Shown piece after piece: positions 6,606-15,234 of a DNA stretch of 20,705 nt. Under the pieces are notes generated by a model. That model searched no databases. It saw nothing but the letters and a program-made list of their open reading frames with translations, and was not told where the DNA came from. The translations under genes were made by a program, and so were the position numbers. Each line of letters starts with the position of its first letter. Positions within the stretch are counted from its first letter, which is position 1. This stretch comes from CAZLQF01 sp964561545 (GTDB lineage Bacteria; Bacteroidota; Bacteroidia; CAILMK01; CAYYUA01): positions 1-20,705 of the forward strand of contig CAZLQF010000041.1 in assembly GCA_964561545.1 (NCBI GenBank). The letters are read 5' to 3'.

Positions 6606-8249
6606 ATGATCCGAAAGATCAAAGGAACGCTCCTACTTTTAATGGTGGTGCCCTTATTGGCTCAAACTCAGCAAAAACCCCATAAATATTGGGTTCATTT
6701 TCAAGATAAAGCCCATTCGCCTTATTCATTACAAAAACCAAATGAATTTCTCTCTCAACGAGCAATTGATAGACGTGATCAGCAAAACATTCGTTTAGCA
6801 AAAAATGACCTGCCTGTTAGCCCAACCTATTTGGATAGCTTAAAAAAAATGGATCTTCCTGTCCACTTTACTTCCAAATGGCTCAACGGGGCTTCACTAA
6901 CCATAAAGGATTCTCAAAAAGTTCGATCCATTCAACAGTATTCATTTGTACAAAATATTAAGTTGATTAAAGAAGGCTCACTTGAAACAAATGCAATTCA
7001 ACGTTTTCCTTCTCTTATACCATTTGAATATGGCCGAACTTTAAAACAAGTAGAGCAATTAAACGGGCATTTACTGCATAAGCAAGGACATCTGGGAGCC
7101 CAAAAGTATATTGCAGTCCTGGATGCCGGATTCAATCAAGTAAATTCTCTGAAAGGTTTCAGATTTTTAAGGGAATTTGAGCAGATTAAACTTACCAGGG
7201 ATTTTTACAATGATAAAAAAGCATTTTACAGTAATAGCACGCATGGCATGTATGTGCTTTCTCAAATGGGGGGTTTTATAGATGGTGCTTTTGCGGGAAC
7301 AGCTCCGCAATCATCGTATTTGCTTATAAGAAGTGAAAACCCTAACAGTGAATTCATACAAGAAGAATATGCATGGGTAGCTGCTGCAGAACTTGCCGAT
7401 AGTGCGGGAGTTGATATTATCAATTCATCATTGGGCTACACTGATTTTGAAGATTCCACCATGAACCATGCATACCAAGATTTGGATGGAAATACAACGC
7501 CCATAACCAGAGCAGCTGACATAGCCGCAAGTAAAGGCATTTTAGTAGTTAGTAGTGCCGGCAATAAAGGAAATGATCCGTGGCAATACATTACAGCCCC
7601 TGCCGATGCAGATAGCATCTTAACGGTAGGTGCGGTTGATAAATCAGGTAATTATGCAGAATTCAGCTCTAAAGGCCCAACCTATGATGGCCGTTTAAAA
7701 CCCGAAGTAGTAGCCATGGGCCACAATAATTATTTAATAGCTGATCAAGAAGGTTCTTTTATCCAAGGAAGTGGGACTTCATTTTCGGCCCCTATGATAG
7801 CCGGTATGGCCGGCAGCCTATGGAGCGCATTTCCTAAAGCACAAAATATGCAGGTACGGGAAGCCATCATTAAAAGTGGATCTCAATACAAAAACCCAGA
7901 TACCCTGCGAGGCTACGGTATACCAGACTTTTACAAAGCCTTCACCATTTTGGATCAAGAAATTAACAATGTAGCTCCATCTACAAAACACTTAGCCACT
8001 TACCCCAACCCATTTACTAAGCAAATAAATGTTGACATTTTTAATAAAAGCGGTAGTTATGCTGATGTTATATTGTCAGATATGACTGGCAAAAGCATTA
8101 TTAATAAGAAGGTCCAGCTGGTAAATAATACAACCACTACCCTTAAAATGGATAATTTAGAAGACCTAAGGCCAGGGATGTACATGCTTAAAGTTATTGT
8201 GGATGGTCGCACTTTTATCAAAAAAATAATAAAAAACACCAATAGATAA
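6606..8249 (+). CDS. Secreted S8 subtilisin-like protease with T9SS sorting domain
   Basis: A 547-residue preproprotein. An N-terminal signal peptide (about residues 1-20) is followed by a propeptide-like region with a KYWVHFQDK start, common in Bacteroidota subtilases. The catalytic triad is visible: Asp173 in VLDAGF, His213 in STHGMYV and Ser392 in GTSFSAP, with the oxyanion Asn320 in SAGNKG. From Thr465 a T9SS type A C-terminal domain runs to the end. It begins TYPNPF and contains the later blocks LRPGMYMLKV and a basic IIKN tail. The enzyme should therefore cross the outer membrane through the type IX system and become surface-attached or released. It starts immediately at the stop codon of the upstream lipoprotein. 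Substrate specificity cannot be read from sequence. Confidence 0.93.
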   Translation: MIRKIKGTLLLLMVVPLLAQTQQKPHKYWVHFQDKAHSPYSLQKPNEFLSQRAIDRRDQQNIRLAKNDLPVSPTYLDSLKKMDLPVHFTSKWLNGASLTIKDSQKVRSIQQYSFVQNIKLIKEGSLETNAIQRFPSLIPFEYGRTLKQVEQLNGHLLHKQGHLGAQKYIAVLDAGFNQVNSLKGFRFLREFEQIKLTRDFYNDKKAFYSNSTHGMYVLSQMGGFIDGAFAGTAPQSSYLLIRSENPNSEFIQEEYAWVAAAELADSAGVDIINSSLGYTDFEDSTMNHAYQDLDGNTTPITRAADIAASKGILVVSSAGNKGNDPWQYITAPADADSILTVGAVDKSGNYAEFSSKGPTYDGRLKPEVVAMGHNNYLIADQEGSFIQGSGTSFSAPMIAGMAGSLWSAFPKAQNMQVREAIIKSGSQYKNPDTLRGYGIPDFYKAFTILDQEINNVAPSTKHLATYPNPFTKQINVDIFNKSGSYADVILSDMTGKSIINKKVQLVNNTTTTLKMDNLEDLRPGMYMLKVIVDGRTFIKKIIKNTNR

Positions 8250-8529
8250 TATAAACATAAAAGCTTCCTAAAAATTATTAACTTAAAAATAGCTCAACTC
8301 ATTTTTAAAGTTTATATTTTGTTATTGAACTTAATTTTGAAAAATTCCTGAACTTAATGATTTCAATTTGTTACTACTTACAGCGAAAAGTTATTATATT
8401 TGCCTAAATTTTAAAAAGCGCATTTGAAAATTTGGTTTCCATTTGAGAGTGGATGACCAGGTTTTAAAAACATAATTTTTGTTGTTTTTAATTGCGTTTT
8501 GTTTTCCAAATACCCAAAAATGTTCCTAA
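8250..8529. other. AT-rich spacer with a 10-bp direct repeat, no gene
   Basis: No coding frame is supported in these 280 bp. TGAACTTAAT occurs twice in direct orientation (8326-8335 and 8349-8358), 23 bp apart, upstream of a good -7 box at 8395. No clear terminator follows the subtilase gene. The stretch from the -7 box to the next ATG would be a leader of about 120 nt. Confidence 0.5.
8395..8402 (+). promoter_or_regulatory. -7 box of the FAD monooxygenase promoter
   Basis: TATATTTG matches TAnnTTTG exactly. The nearest TTTG upstream is at 8367-8370, 24 bp away, which is slightly too long. Two copies of a 10-bp direct repeat lie just upstream. Confidence 0.45.
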
Positions 8530-9681
8530 ATGGAAGCAATGATTAAGGGGGGTGGCGTGAGTGGACTTACCACTGCCTTACTATTGCATAAACAAGGCAT
8601 TCCTTTTAAAGTTTTAGAACAAAAAGAGAAAATTGGCGACTATCAAAGTGGTCTATTGCTTGGTGCCAATGCGGTAAAAATATTAGCAGAAGAATTTGGA
8701 GTTAAGGATAAGTTGCTAGAGCAAGGTCAATCCATCGAAGCTTCCTTTATAACCGACAAAAAATTTAAACCTCGCCACAAGAATTTTATACCTTATATAA
8801 AAGACAAAACTGGACACACCCCAATAGTAATTGATAAAAAAGCGCTCCTTGAAATCCTTTTAAACCAACTTCCTCAAGAATCTATCGAAATCGGTACCCA
8901 TGTTACAGGTTTTTTGCAAAACAAGCAAGGGGTCACTTTAATTTTACCTGAGAACCGACAGGTTAACGGTGACTTTCTAATTTCAACAGATGGGATGCAG
9001 TCTGATACCAGGAAGCAGCTACAAAAGCACGAATCTTACCGATTTACTGAGCAGGTTTGGTATCATGGTATATCGGAATATCAACTTACTCCTGATTATG
9101 AAAACACTCACATAGAAGCTTGGTGTAATCAATCAAAATTTGGTTACGCAGATTTAGGAAAAGGCAAGGTTTATTGGTATGCCTTAGTACGAGAACAAGA
9201 TGAAAATCTTGATGAAGAACACACCATGAATCAAAACTTGTTAAGTTCACTTCCGGATTTTTCGGATCCAGTTTCTAAAATCGTTAAAAAAACGCCTGAA
9301 TCTAAAATTATACGCAACGAGTCAGTTGACTTCAAGCCTATTAACAAATATTTTAAACTAAGAATATGTTTAGTCGGAGATGCGGCTCACACTTCAACTC
9401 CGGATCTACAACAAGGTGGTGGACAAGCGATAGAAGACGCTTATGTAATAACACATTGCCTTAATGAAAATGCTAATCCCATTGATGCTTTTAGGCAATT
9501 TCAGGAAATAAGAAAGGAGAAAAACGATTTTGTGGTCAATGAATCATGGAAGGAAAGCCAGGCATTTTTGCGTAAAAATTTTATTGCCTCAATTTTTAAT
9601 AAATTAAAGTGGTCTTTAACACTGAATTCAAAGCTGAAAAAACGCTATGACACTATTTATGATATGAATTATGATTTATGA
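8530..9681 (+). CDS. FAD-dependent monooxygenase (aromatic hydroxylase-like)
   Basis: A group A flavoprotein monooxygenase expected to use FAD and NAD(P)H to hydroxylate or epoxidise a small organic substrate. The 383-residue protein shows GGGVSG (residues 7-12) of the ADP-binding fold, the NAD(P)H-contact DG motif in STDGMQSDTR (Asp154-Gly155), and the FAD-ribityl GD motif GDAAHTSTPDLQQGG (Gly283-Asp284). It continues into QAIEDA, as in salicylate-hydroxylase-like and UbiH-like enzymes. The first beta strand is unusually short, because an in-frame TAA lies directly before the ATG, and lysine replaces the usual hydrophobic residue before the glycine motif. The gene stands alone between a 280-bp spacer and a convergent pseudogene. 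The substrate is unknown. A slightly damaged N-terminus cannot be excluded. Confidence 0.85.
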   Translation: MEAMIKGGGVSGLTTALLLHKQGIPFKVLEQKEKIGDYQSGLLLGANAVKILAEEFGVKDKLLEQGQSIEASFITDKKFKPRHKNFIPYIKDKTGHTPIVIDKKALLEILLNQLPQESIEIGTHVTGFLQNKQGVTLILPENRQVNGDFLISTDGMQSDTRKQLQKHESYRFTEQVWYHGISEYQLTPDYENTHIEAWCNQSKFGYADLGKGKVYWYALVREQDENLDEEHTMNQNLLSSLPDFSDPVSKIVKKTPESKIIRNESVDFKPINKYFKLRICLVGDAAHTSTPDLQQGGGQAIEDAYVITHCLNENANPIDAFRQFQEIRKEKNDFVVNESWKESQAFLRKNFIASIFNKLKWSLTLNSKLKKRYDTIYDMNYDL

Positions 9682-9751
9682 CTTATTTTGCGTAAAATAA
9701 AAGGCTGATTCAACATTCCTAATAAAATTCTAATTCATCCTCAAAACCATC

Positions 9752-10125
9752 TTAGTCTTCATCAAAATTATCTTCCCCTAAATCCTTTTCCAATTCTTCC
9801 ATAAATACTATTTTCTTTGCTTCGGCAAGGGTTGGTGTAACAGGAATCATATTTTTACCAGCAAATTGTTCCCATGCTGGTTATAAGCGGCAATTATAAA
9901 CGATTTTTGAAGTGTTTCTAATTTATTAGCTCTTGACAGCAATGATTCAAGGTCAATATCAAGAATTATCGAATTGTGCTCTAAATTTAGGATCAAGTTA
10001 GTTTTTGAATCCTAAACCAATTCCACTGGTTTTTATTGAATATAAGGCATTAGTTCTTCAGAAACTTAATCAACTTTAGAAGCAAGAATGATAGGTTTTT
10101 CATCTTCCTGAATTTCAAATTCCAT
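9752..10125 (-). pseudogene. Decayed STAS-domain (anti-sigma-antagonist-like) gene
   Basis: Read on the minus strand from ATG at 10125, a frame begins MEFEIQEDEKPIILASKVD and is then broken by three in-frame stops (TAA, TAA, TAG). Beyond them the frame carries NLILNLEHNSIILDIDLESL, then LSRANKLETLQKSFIIAAYN. A frameshift near the HGNN segment moves to a frame reading NMIPVTPTLAEAKKIVFMEE and ending LGEDNFDED. The total size (about 124 codons) and the order of blocks agree with the small STAS-like proteins common in Bacteroidota: the NLIL-DL strand, the LSALL-NRL helix, and the C-terminal ITPT-EA--FMEELE-DL helix with an acidic tail. The remnant starts 11 bp after the trxB stop in the same direction, so it may once have been in that operon. 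The acidic reading continues past the TAA to a TAG at 9719. Confidence 0.7.
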
Positions 10126-10136
10126 AAGGTTTACGT

Positions 10137-11108
10137 TTATGAAGATGCTTCTTTGTTCATTTCGAGTTCCTTTTCAGCCAAATACCGCTCGGCATCAAGG
10201 GCTGCCATACAGCCCGTTCCAGCAGCTGTAACTGCTTGCCTGTAAAAAGCATCCTGTACATCTCCTGAGGCAAAAACCCCTTCTATATTGGTTTTAGTAC
10301 TTTCCGGATCAGTTATGATATAGCCCTTATCATCCATTTCCACCTGGCCTTTAAAAATATCAGTATTAGGTTTGTGACCAATGGCTACAAAGAAACCTTT
10401 AGCATCTAAGGTATATTCTTCATTGGTAATGTTATTGACTACCTCAACGCCTTTAACTTCCTGATCACCAATAATTTCTTTAGTCTCATGATTAAAAAGG
10501 ATTTCTATATTTTGCGTATTGGCCATCCTTTCCTGCATGATTTTAGATGCTCGCATAACATCTCTCCTCACCAAAACGGTTACTTTGTTGCACATTTTGG
10601 ATAAAAAAAGCGATTCCTCAGCAGCGGTATCTCCTCCACCTACAACTACAACATCCTGGCCCCTAAAGAAAAAGCCATCACATACAGCACAAGCAGATAC
10701 ACCATGGCCATTCAGCTTTGTTTCGGATTCAAGGCCCAACCATTTAGCGGAAGCACCCGTTGAAATGACAACCGAATCAGCCAACATTTCCTTTTCTTCA
10801 TCTACTTCAATTTTAAAAGGTCGCTGAGTAAAGTCTACCGCGTTTACCATCCCATAACGCACATCGGTATCAAAACGCAGAGCTTGGTTCTTGAAATCCT
10901 CCATCATTTTAGGGCCTAAAACTCCATCGGGATAACCAGGATAGTTTTCTACATCCGTAGTTATCATTAACTGCCCACCCGGTTCAATGCCTACATACAT
11001 TACCGGATTTAATTCTGCCCTGGCAGCATAAATAGCAGCCGTATAGCCAGCAGGTCCGGACCCTATGATTAAAAGCTTAACGTGTTCGAGATTGTTATTC
11101 TCAGCCAT
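10137..11108 (-). CDS. trxB: Thioredoxin-disulfide reductase
   Basis: A flavoenzyme that passes electrons from NADPH to thioredoxin. The 323-residue product has the FAD-binding GSGPAG (residues 16-21), the redox-active pair CAVC (140-143) in the SACAVCDG block, the NADPH-binding GGGDTAAEE from 157, and the second FAD motif ASGDVQD with Gly282-Asp283. This order is that of low-molecular-weight bacterial thioredoxin reductases, and the length is normal. The start at 11108 (MAENNNLEHVKLL) leaves a short N-terminal extension before the first beta strand. A decayed STAS gene follows 11 bp downstream. The 165-bp upstream spacer shows only a small 6-bp hairpin (11149-11165) and no clear promoter. 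Confidence 0.95.
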   Translation of the reverse strand: MAENNNLEHVKLLIIGSGPAGYTAAIYAARAELNPVMYVGIEPGGQLMITTDVENYPGYPDGVLGPKMMEDFKNQALRFDTDVRYGMVNAVDFTQRPFKIEVDEEKEMLADSVVISTGASAKWLGLESETKLNGHGVSACAVCDGFFFRGQDVVVVGGGDTAAEESLFLSKMCNKVTVLVRRDVMRASKIMQERMANTQNIEILFNHETKEIIGDQEVKGVEVVNNITNEEYTLDAKGFFVAIGHKPNTDIFKGQVEMDDKGYIITDPESTKTNIEGVFASGDVQDAFYRQAVTAAGTGCMAALDAERYLAEKELEMNKEASS

Positions 11109-11273
11109 GATTTTTGAATTTTCGTATTTGTTGTTTTTTAAAAACTCGCTTATTAAAACAATAAGGTAAAGAAAAAATTCCTATTCTCAGAGGCCATGGA
11201 TTTAGCATTTAAAGAAAGTCATAGTTAATTAACCTTACTAAATGCATGAAATAGAAAGCATAGCACTCTACCA

Positions 11274-12080
11274 TTAAGGCAAGGTATTTTGAAAATCTGA
11301 ATATCTGTTCGGAAATTCATCACCCGCTTTGCTTCCCAGTTCTTTCCATTTATCGTTGATATTTTCTACCCTGTTGTCAGGGCTTGGATGCGTACTTAAA
11401 AACTGGGGTACGCCACTGGTTTGCCCTTCTTCTTCAAGTTTTTTGAAAAAACCACCTGCAGCCCTTGCATCATATTGCGTAGGATTAAGATAAATCACAG
11501 CAAATTCATCGGCTTCGCTTTCATCATCCCGGCTGAATTTTTTGGTGGCCAATCCCGATGCAATATTAACCAAGATGCCTGGATTTTCACCGAGGGTTAG
11601 CCCTACCAGCAGTTGAATACCATACTGTTTGGTTAGTTGATCAGTAGAATGCCTTCTATCTGCATGAGCCATCTCATGCCCCATGACTCCAGCAAACTGA
11701 GCTTCATTTTCAAGGAATTGAATTAATCCCGTATAAAAATACATGTATCCACCTGGTGTAGCAAAAGCATTCAAAGTACTATCATCTTTGACAATTCGCA
11801 TGCGCCAAGCAAATTCATCTTTATACTTGATCTCGCCAGAATTCAACAAATTTTCCCTGATTCGGTACAGGTGCTCATAAGGCTCCGGATTAAGCGAAGA
11901 ATCAAGCACGTCATAATCACTGGTATCAGATTCTATTTGCTCACTTAAATTCTTACCAAGTTCTTTATCTTTTTGTACAGAGAATACATTGAAATCGTCA
12001 TCTTCATTAGATCCATTATCATCATCCGAAGTGCAATTTGTTACCAATATGGAAAGGGTGATCAAAAGTAAATAGCGCAT
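11274..12080 (-). CDS. M48 family zinc metalloprotease, lipoprotein
   Basis: A 268-residue protease. The start at 12080 is preferred over an in-frame upstream ATG at 12140, because it places a clean lipoprotein signal (MRYLLLITLSIL, lipobox VTNC, Cys16) at the N-terminus. The cysteine is followed by Thr-Ser and an Asp-rich run, a likely surface-export signal. The zinc site is visible as HEMAH (residues 135-139), with the third ligand probably Glu187 in ESEAD; the spacing is that of the M48 (HtpX/Oma1/BepA-like) family. FLSTHPSPDNR near the C-terminus is also typical of the family. It is the last gene of a minus-strand run, 62 bp after the phosphoesterase. A role in quality control of envelope proteins is plausible from the family but not shown here. 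Confidence 0.9.
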   Translation of the reverse strand: MRYLLLITLSILVTNCTSDDDNGSNEDDDFNVFSVQKDKELGKNLSEQIESDTSDYDVLDSSLNPEPYEHLYRIRENLLNSGEIKYKDEFAWRMRIVKDDSTLNAFATPGGYMYFYTGLIQFLENEAQFAGVMGHEMAHADRRHSTDQLTKQYGIQLLVGLTLGENPGILVNIASGLATKKFSRDDESEADEFAVIYLNPTQYDARAAGGFFKKLEEEGQTSGVPQFLSTHPSPDNRVENINDKWKELGSKAGDEFPNRYSDFQNTLP

Positions 12081-12142
12081 CTTCAAAGATTTTAATTGAT
12101 GAAATGTTTTAAAACATTTATAAAAACAATTATCGTTCAAAT

Positions 12143-12814
12143 CTAATCAACATTTTGAATTCTTGTAAGCGAAAAATCGTCCAAATTTAAAGCAACTAAC
12201 CCATTTAAACCCGGCTTGTTATAAGCACAACCGTTGTCAATATTTAAACGCCCAAAGGGCCTGTTAGCAGTCTCTTTTATACGTTCAAAAGGAATAGGAG
12301 TATGACCATGAATCAAAAGTTTGTTATTGGTTTGATTTAAATCAGTTTCATAGTTCCTAATCCAAACCATTGAGTGGTAATCTTTGAAAGGATCAGGTGC
12401 CTGGAAATTAAGACCTGCATGTACCAAAATATAATCTTCCAAACTTAGGTACCACTCAAGGTTCTTAAAAAAATTCAAGTATTCATCCGGTATTGATGAT
12501 GGATGCTCTACTTCAAAACTCATTAAGGTATCGTAACCTCCATTAATCCTGACCCAATGTTCTAAGGCATCTTCACTTTTAAAGGCCTCGAACAACATAT
12601 CTTCATGGTTGCCCATTAAAGTTTTAACCTGGTAACCAGCTTCTTCTAATTCAAATATCTTGTCAATAACTCCTTTTGAATCAGGTCCGCGATCAATAAA
12701 ATCTCCCAAAAGAAAAAGCTGATCTGCTTTGTTTAAACTGATTTTATCCAAAAGTGCTTGAAAAGTTTGGTTGCAACCGTGTATATCGGATATGGCTATT
12801 CTCCTACCTTCCAT
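12143..12814 (-). CDS. PPP-type metallophosphoesterase (Ser/Thr phosphatase-like)
   Basis: A 223-residue member of the calcineurin-like phosphoesterase superfamily. The dinuclear metal site is complete: SDIHG (residues 9-13), GDFIDRG (37-43), GNHED (68-72), a later HAGLNF block and HGHTP near the C-terminus. The GDxxDRG form places it with the PPP group, which includes bacterial protein phosphatases (PrpA/PrpB) and diadenosine tetraphosphatase ApaH; sequence alone does not separate these. The length fits the short PrpA-like proteins. The ATG at 12814 is chosen; a TTG directly before it is in frame but unnecessary. The ATG overlaps the stop codon of the CoA-transferase gene by one base (TGATG), so translation is probably coupled. 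Confidence 0.9.
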   Translation of the reverse strand: MEGRRIAISDIHGCNQTFQALLDKISLNKADQLFLLGDFIDRGPDSKGVIDKIFELEEAGYQVKTLMGNHEDMLFEAFKSEDALEHWVRINGGYDTLMSFEVEHPSSIPDEYLNFFKNLEWYLSLEDYILVHAGLNFQAPDPFKDYHSMVWIRNYETDLNQTNNKLLIHGHTPIPFERIKETANRPFGRLNIDNGCAYNKPGLNGLVALNLDDFSLTRIQNVD

Positions 12815-14004
12815 CAATAGACAATATTTTGGTGCTTCAGGTCAGCAACCTCTGATTCAGGCATTGCCAATTTGTTTTTTAATATTTCATCTGTGTGCTC
12901 ACCATGACGTGGCGGTCCTTTTAAAGCTTCCAAGTCAAAACCATTATTTCCTAAATGGAATGCCAGAGAAGAAACGCCCAAATTAAGATTTGATTTTAAC
13001 AGCATATTTTTAGCTTGGGAGTTTTCAAACACTTCCGCCATGTTATGAATTGAACCGTAAGGAACGTTCGCTTCTTGAAGCGCTAATTGTAATTCCTCAC
13101 GGCTGAACCCCTTAATGGCTTCATTGAGTACTTGAATTAGATCATTTCTATTTTGAACCCGGTTGTAATTGGACTTAAAACGCTTATCGTGGGGCAATTC
13201 TTCAAGGTTCAATATTTGACATAAGCTATCAAATTGAGCATCATTACCAATTGCCAAAACAATTTCTTTTCCTTCTTTACACGTGAAAACCGTACCATAA
13301 GGCACAATGTTGGGATGTTCCGATCCTTGCCTTTGCGGAACTTGCCCACCAACCAGCCAATTGGTAGCTTGGTTAACAAGGGATGATACTCCTGATTGAA
13401 ATAATGAGGCTGTAACTTTGGTCCCTTCACCGGTTTTCAGTTTTTGAAGTAAGGCAATTAAAATTCCCTCTTTAAGTTGATGGGCAGCCAGGACATCCAT
13501 TAAAGCCACAGGCATCTTAACAGGCTGACCACCGGCTTCCCCGTTTATATAAGTAAATCCAGCTTCGGCTTGAATAATGGCATCGTAACCTGGTCGATGA
13601 TCTGCTCCGCCAAAACCAATTATTTCACCATAAATGATCTGATCATTCACTTCGGCAACGGTATTATAGTCCATTCCAAACTTTTGGGCATCGCCAGGTT
13701 TAAAGCTGGTAATCACAACCTCTGCCTTTTTCAGCAATTCAAAGACCAACCTTTGGCCCTCATTTGTTTTAAAGTTAACGGCTATAGCTTCTTTACCCCA
13801 ATTGACACTCGTAAAATAAGATGAAATATCAGTTCCTTCATCCTCAGTGGCTAATTTCCACGACCGTGTTACATCGCCTTTATTAACGTTTTCGATTTTA
13901 ATAACGGTAGCCCCAAGTTCAGCAAAGAACATCCCAACAGATGGGCCAGCAAGCACATTGGCCAACTCAATTACTATTAAATCCTTGAATGATTGATCCA
14001 CCAT
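12814..14004 (-). CDS. CaiB/BaiF family (class III) CoA-transferase
   Basis: A 396-residue class III CoA-transferase, expected to move CoA between organic acids through an aspartyl intermediate. The N-terminus DLIVIELANVLAGP with GMFFAELGATVIKIE is diagnostic of the CaiB/BaiF fold. The catalytic aspartate is Asp170 in ALMDVLAAH, at the position used by formyl-CoA transferase. The C-terminal half carries NVPYGSIHN and the PRHGEHTDEIL block. The substrate cannot be told from the sequence. The enzyme heads a minus-strand run, overlapping the phosphoesterase by one base, with the M48 protease beyond. These three have no obvious shared pathway, so the cluster may reflect compaction rather than function. 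Confidence 0.92.
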   Translation of the reverse strand: MVDQSFKDLIVIELANVLAGPSVGMFFAELGATVIKIENVNKGDVTRSWKLATEDEGTDISSYFTSVNWGKEAIAVNFKTNEGQRLVFELLKKAEVVITSFKPGDAQKFGMDYNTVAEVNDQIIYGEIIGFGGADHRPGYDAIIQAEAGFTYINGEAGGQPVKMPVALMDVLAAHQLKEGILIALLQKLKTGEGTKVTASLFQSGVSSLVNQATNWLVGGQVPQRQGSEHPNIVPYGTVFTCKEGKEIVLAIGNDAQFDSLCQILNLEELPHDKRFKSNYNRVQNRNDLIQVLNEAIKGFSREELQLALQEANVPYGSIHNMAEVFENSQAKNMLLKSNLNLGVSSLAFHLGNNGFDLEALKGPPRHGEHTDEILKNKLAMPESEVADLKHQNIVY

Positions 14005-14148
14005 GTTTTATACGGTATATTAAAGGGTTTTTGGTTCAAGGTCCAATATTTGAAGTTAAGCGTTATGGGTTATATTTTAGCAATCAGCTAAAAATCCATT
14101 TTAAACTGGTAACCGTAAAAAGATGATTATCAAAACTAACCTAAAGCC

Positions 14149-14463
14149 TTACTTGGTTTCTTCTTTTATCCAGTCCAAAAAAGCTCCATTACCTTTCTTC
14201 AAAGGAAAGGCAACTACACAAGGGCAATCATAGCTATGGGTTGATTTTACTTTTTCAACCAACTCATCAACCAAATTTTCTTTGGTTTTGGCAATCATCA
14301 CCACTTCGTGCTCATGCTGATACGCATTTTCCCAAACAAACATGGACTCCATATTATCAATAATGTTGACACATGCCACTAATTGATCGGCCAATAGGGC
14401 CTTCCCAACATTGCGGGCTTCTTCTTTGTTACTTGCAGTCATGTAAACAAAATATGCATCCAT
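14149..14463 (-). CDS. cutA: CutA-like divalent-cation tolerance protein
   Basis: A 104-residue CutA protein. This is a small trimeric cytoplasmic protein with a ferredoxin-like fold, linked to copper tolerance in E. coli though its exact role is debated. Diagnostic segments are LVACVNI near residue 30, SMFVWEN, EVVMIAKT, and the HSYDCPCVVAFPL block near residue 80. Length and order of blocks are normal. ATG 14463 starts the first beta strand directly (MDAYFVYMTAS). It is divergent from pdxH with 117 bp between start codons, and 144 bp downstream of it comes the CoA-transferase gene. No clear promoter box was found on this strand. Confidence 0.92.
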   Translation of the reverse strand: MDAYFVYMTASNKEEARNVGKALLADQLVACVNIIDNMESMFVWENAYQHEHEVVMIAKTKENLVDELVEKVKSTHSYDCPCVVAFPLKKGNGAFLDWIKEETK

Positions 14464-14580
14464 TGGTCAATGATTTTGGTTTTTGAAAATTTGCCTTAAT
14501 TACTTGATCAGGTTTTGATTAACTCAATTATTTTGATAAAATTATTGTTTAAAGGTTCAACGATTAAATACAAATTTAAG

Positions 14581-15228
14581 ATGACTAAAACGAAAAAGGA
14601 CATTTCAGCGCTTAGACAAGAATATTCCCAAAATGAATTGAATATCGAAGCAACAGCCGATGACCCAATAGAACAGTTTCAAACCTGGTTCGATGAGGCA
14701 TTGAATGCAGAGCTAATAGAACCCAATGCAATGACCCTTTCCACTGTTGATGAGGATGGCATGCCTACCGCAAGAATCGTTTTACTCAAAGAATTTGATC
14801 AGGAAGGGTTTGTGTTTTACACCAACTATAATTCAAGAAAGGGCCATGAATTGGCCTCCAATCCTTATGCCGCACTTACTTTTTTTTGGTTACCCTTAGA
14901 AAGGCAAGTAAGAATAAAAGGAAGCGTACAAAAGGTAAGCGATGAGGAAAATGATAACTATTTTTATAAAAGGCCAATTGACAGCCAAAAAGCGGCTATT
15001 GCATCAGAGCAAAGCAGACCAATTAAAAACAAAGAGAGCTTATCCGAAAAAATGGATGAACTTAGGAAGCTACATGAGCAATCTATTAAAAGGCCAAAGG
15101 TATGGGGTGGATACCAAGTTAAGCCTTACAATATAGAATTTTGGCAGGGAAGGCCTAACAGACTCCATGACCGTATATCTTACTACCTAAAAAATGGTAA
15201 ATGGGTCAAAACAAGGTTAGCTCCATAA
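14581..15228 (+). CDS. pdxH: Pyridoxamine/pyridoxine 5'-phosphate oxidase
   Basis: PdxH is an FMN-dependent oxidase making pyridoxal 5'-phosphate, the active form of vitamin B6. The 215-residue product has the family length. The N-terminal RQEY segment is followed by NAMTLSTVDEDGMP. Next come the FMN-binding RIVLLKEF and FYTNYNSRKGHEL blocks, SQKAAIASEQSRPI, and the C-terminal EFWQGRPNRLHDR signature ending in RLAP. ATG 14581 is chosen. A longer in-frame reading from TTG 14515 adds 22 residues of low-complexity sequence with no family counterpart. It diverges from cutA. Just past its stop codon begins a 145-bp inverted-repeat element. Confidence 0.96.
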   Translation: MTKTKKDISALRQEYSQNELNIEATADDPIEQFQTWFDEALNAELIEPNAMTLSTVDEDGMPTARIVLLKEFDQEGFVFYTNYNSRKGHELASNPYAALTFFWLPLERQVRIKGSVQKVSDEENDNYFYKRPIDSQKAAIASEQSRPIKNKESLSEKMDELRKLHEQSIKRPKVWGGYQVKPYNIEFWQGRPNRLHDRISYYLKNGKWVKTRLAP

Positions 15229-15234
15229 CATAAA

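Noticed and set aside
9683..9700. TTATTTT/AAAATAA hairpin after the monooxygenase gene
   Set aside because: The stem is only A-T pairs and no T-tract follows, so it is too weak to call a terminator.
12081..12140. Upstream ATG extending the M48 protease by 20 residues
   Set aside because: The extension would bury the lipoprotein signal inside the protein. Starting at 12080 puts the signal at the N-terminus.
12815..12817. TTG in-frame start one codon upstream of the phosphoesterase ATG
   Set aside because: The ATG at 12814 gives a normal N-terminus and a clean one-base stop/start overlap. The TTG adds only one residue.
14515..14580. TTG-started 22-residue extension of PdxH
   Set aside because: The added residues are low complexity with no counterpart in the family, and ATG 14581 gives the normal length.
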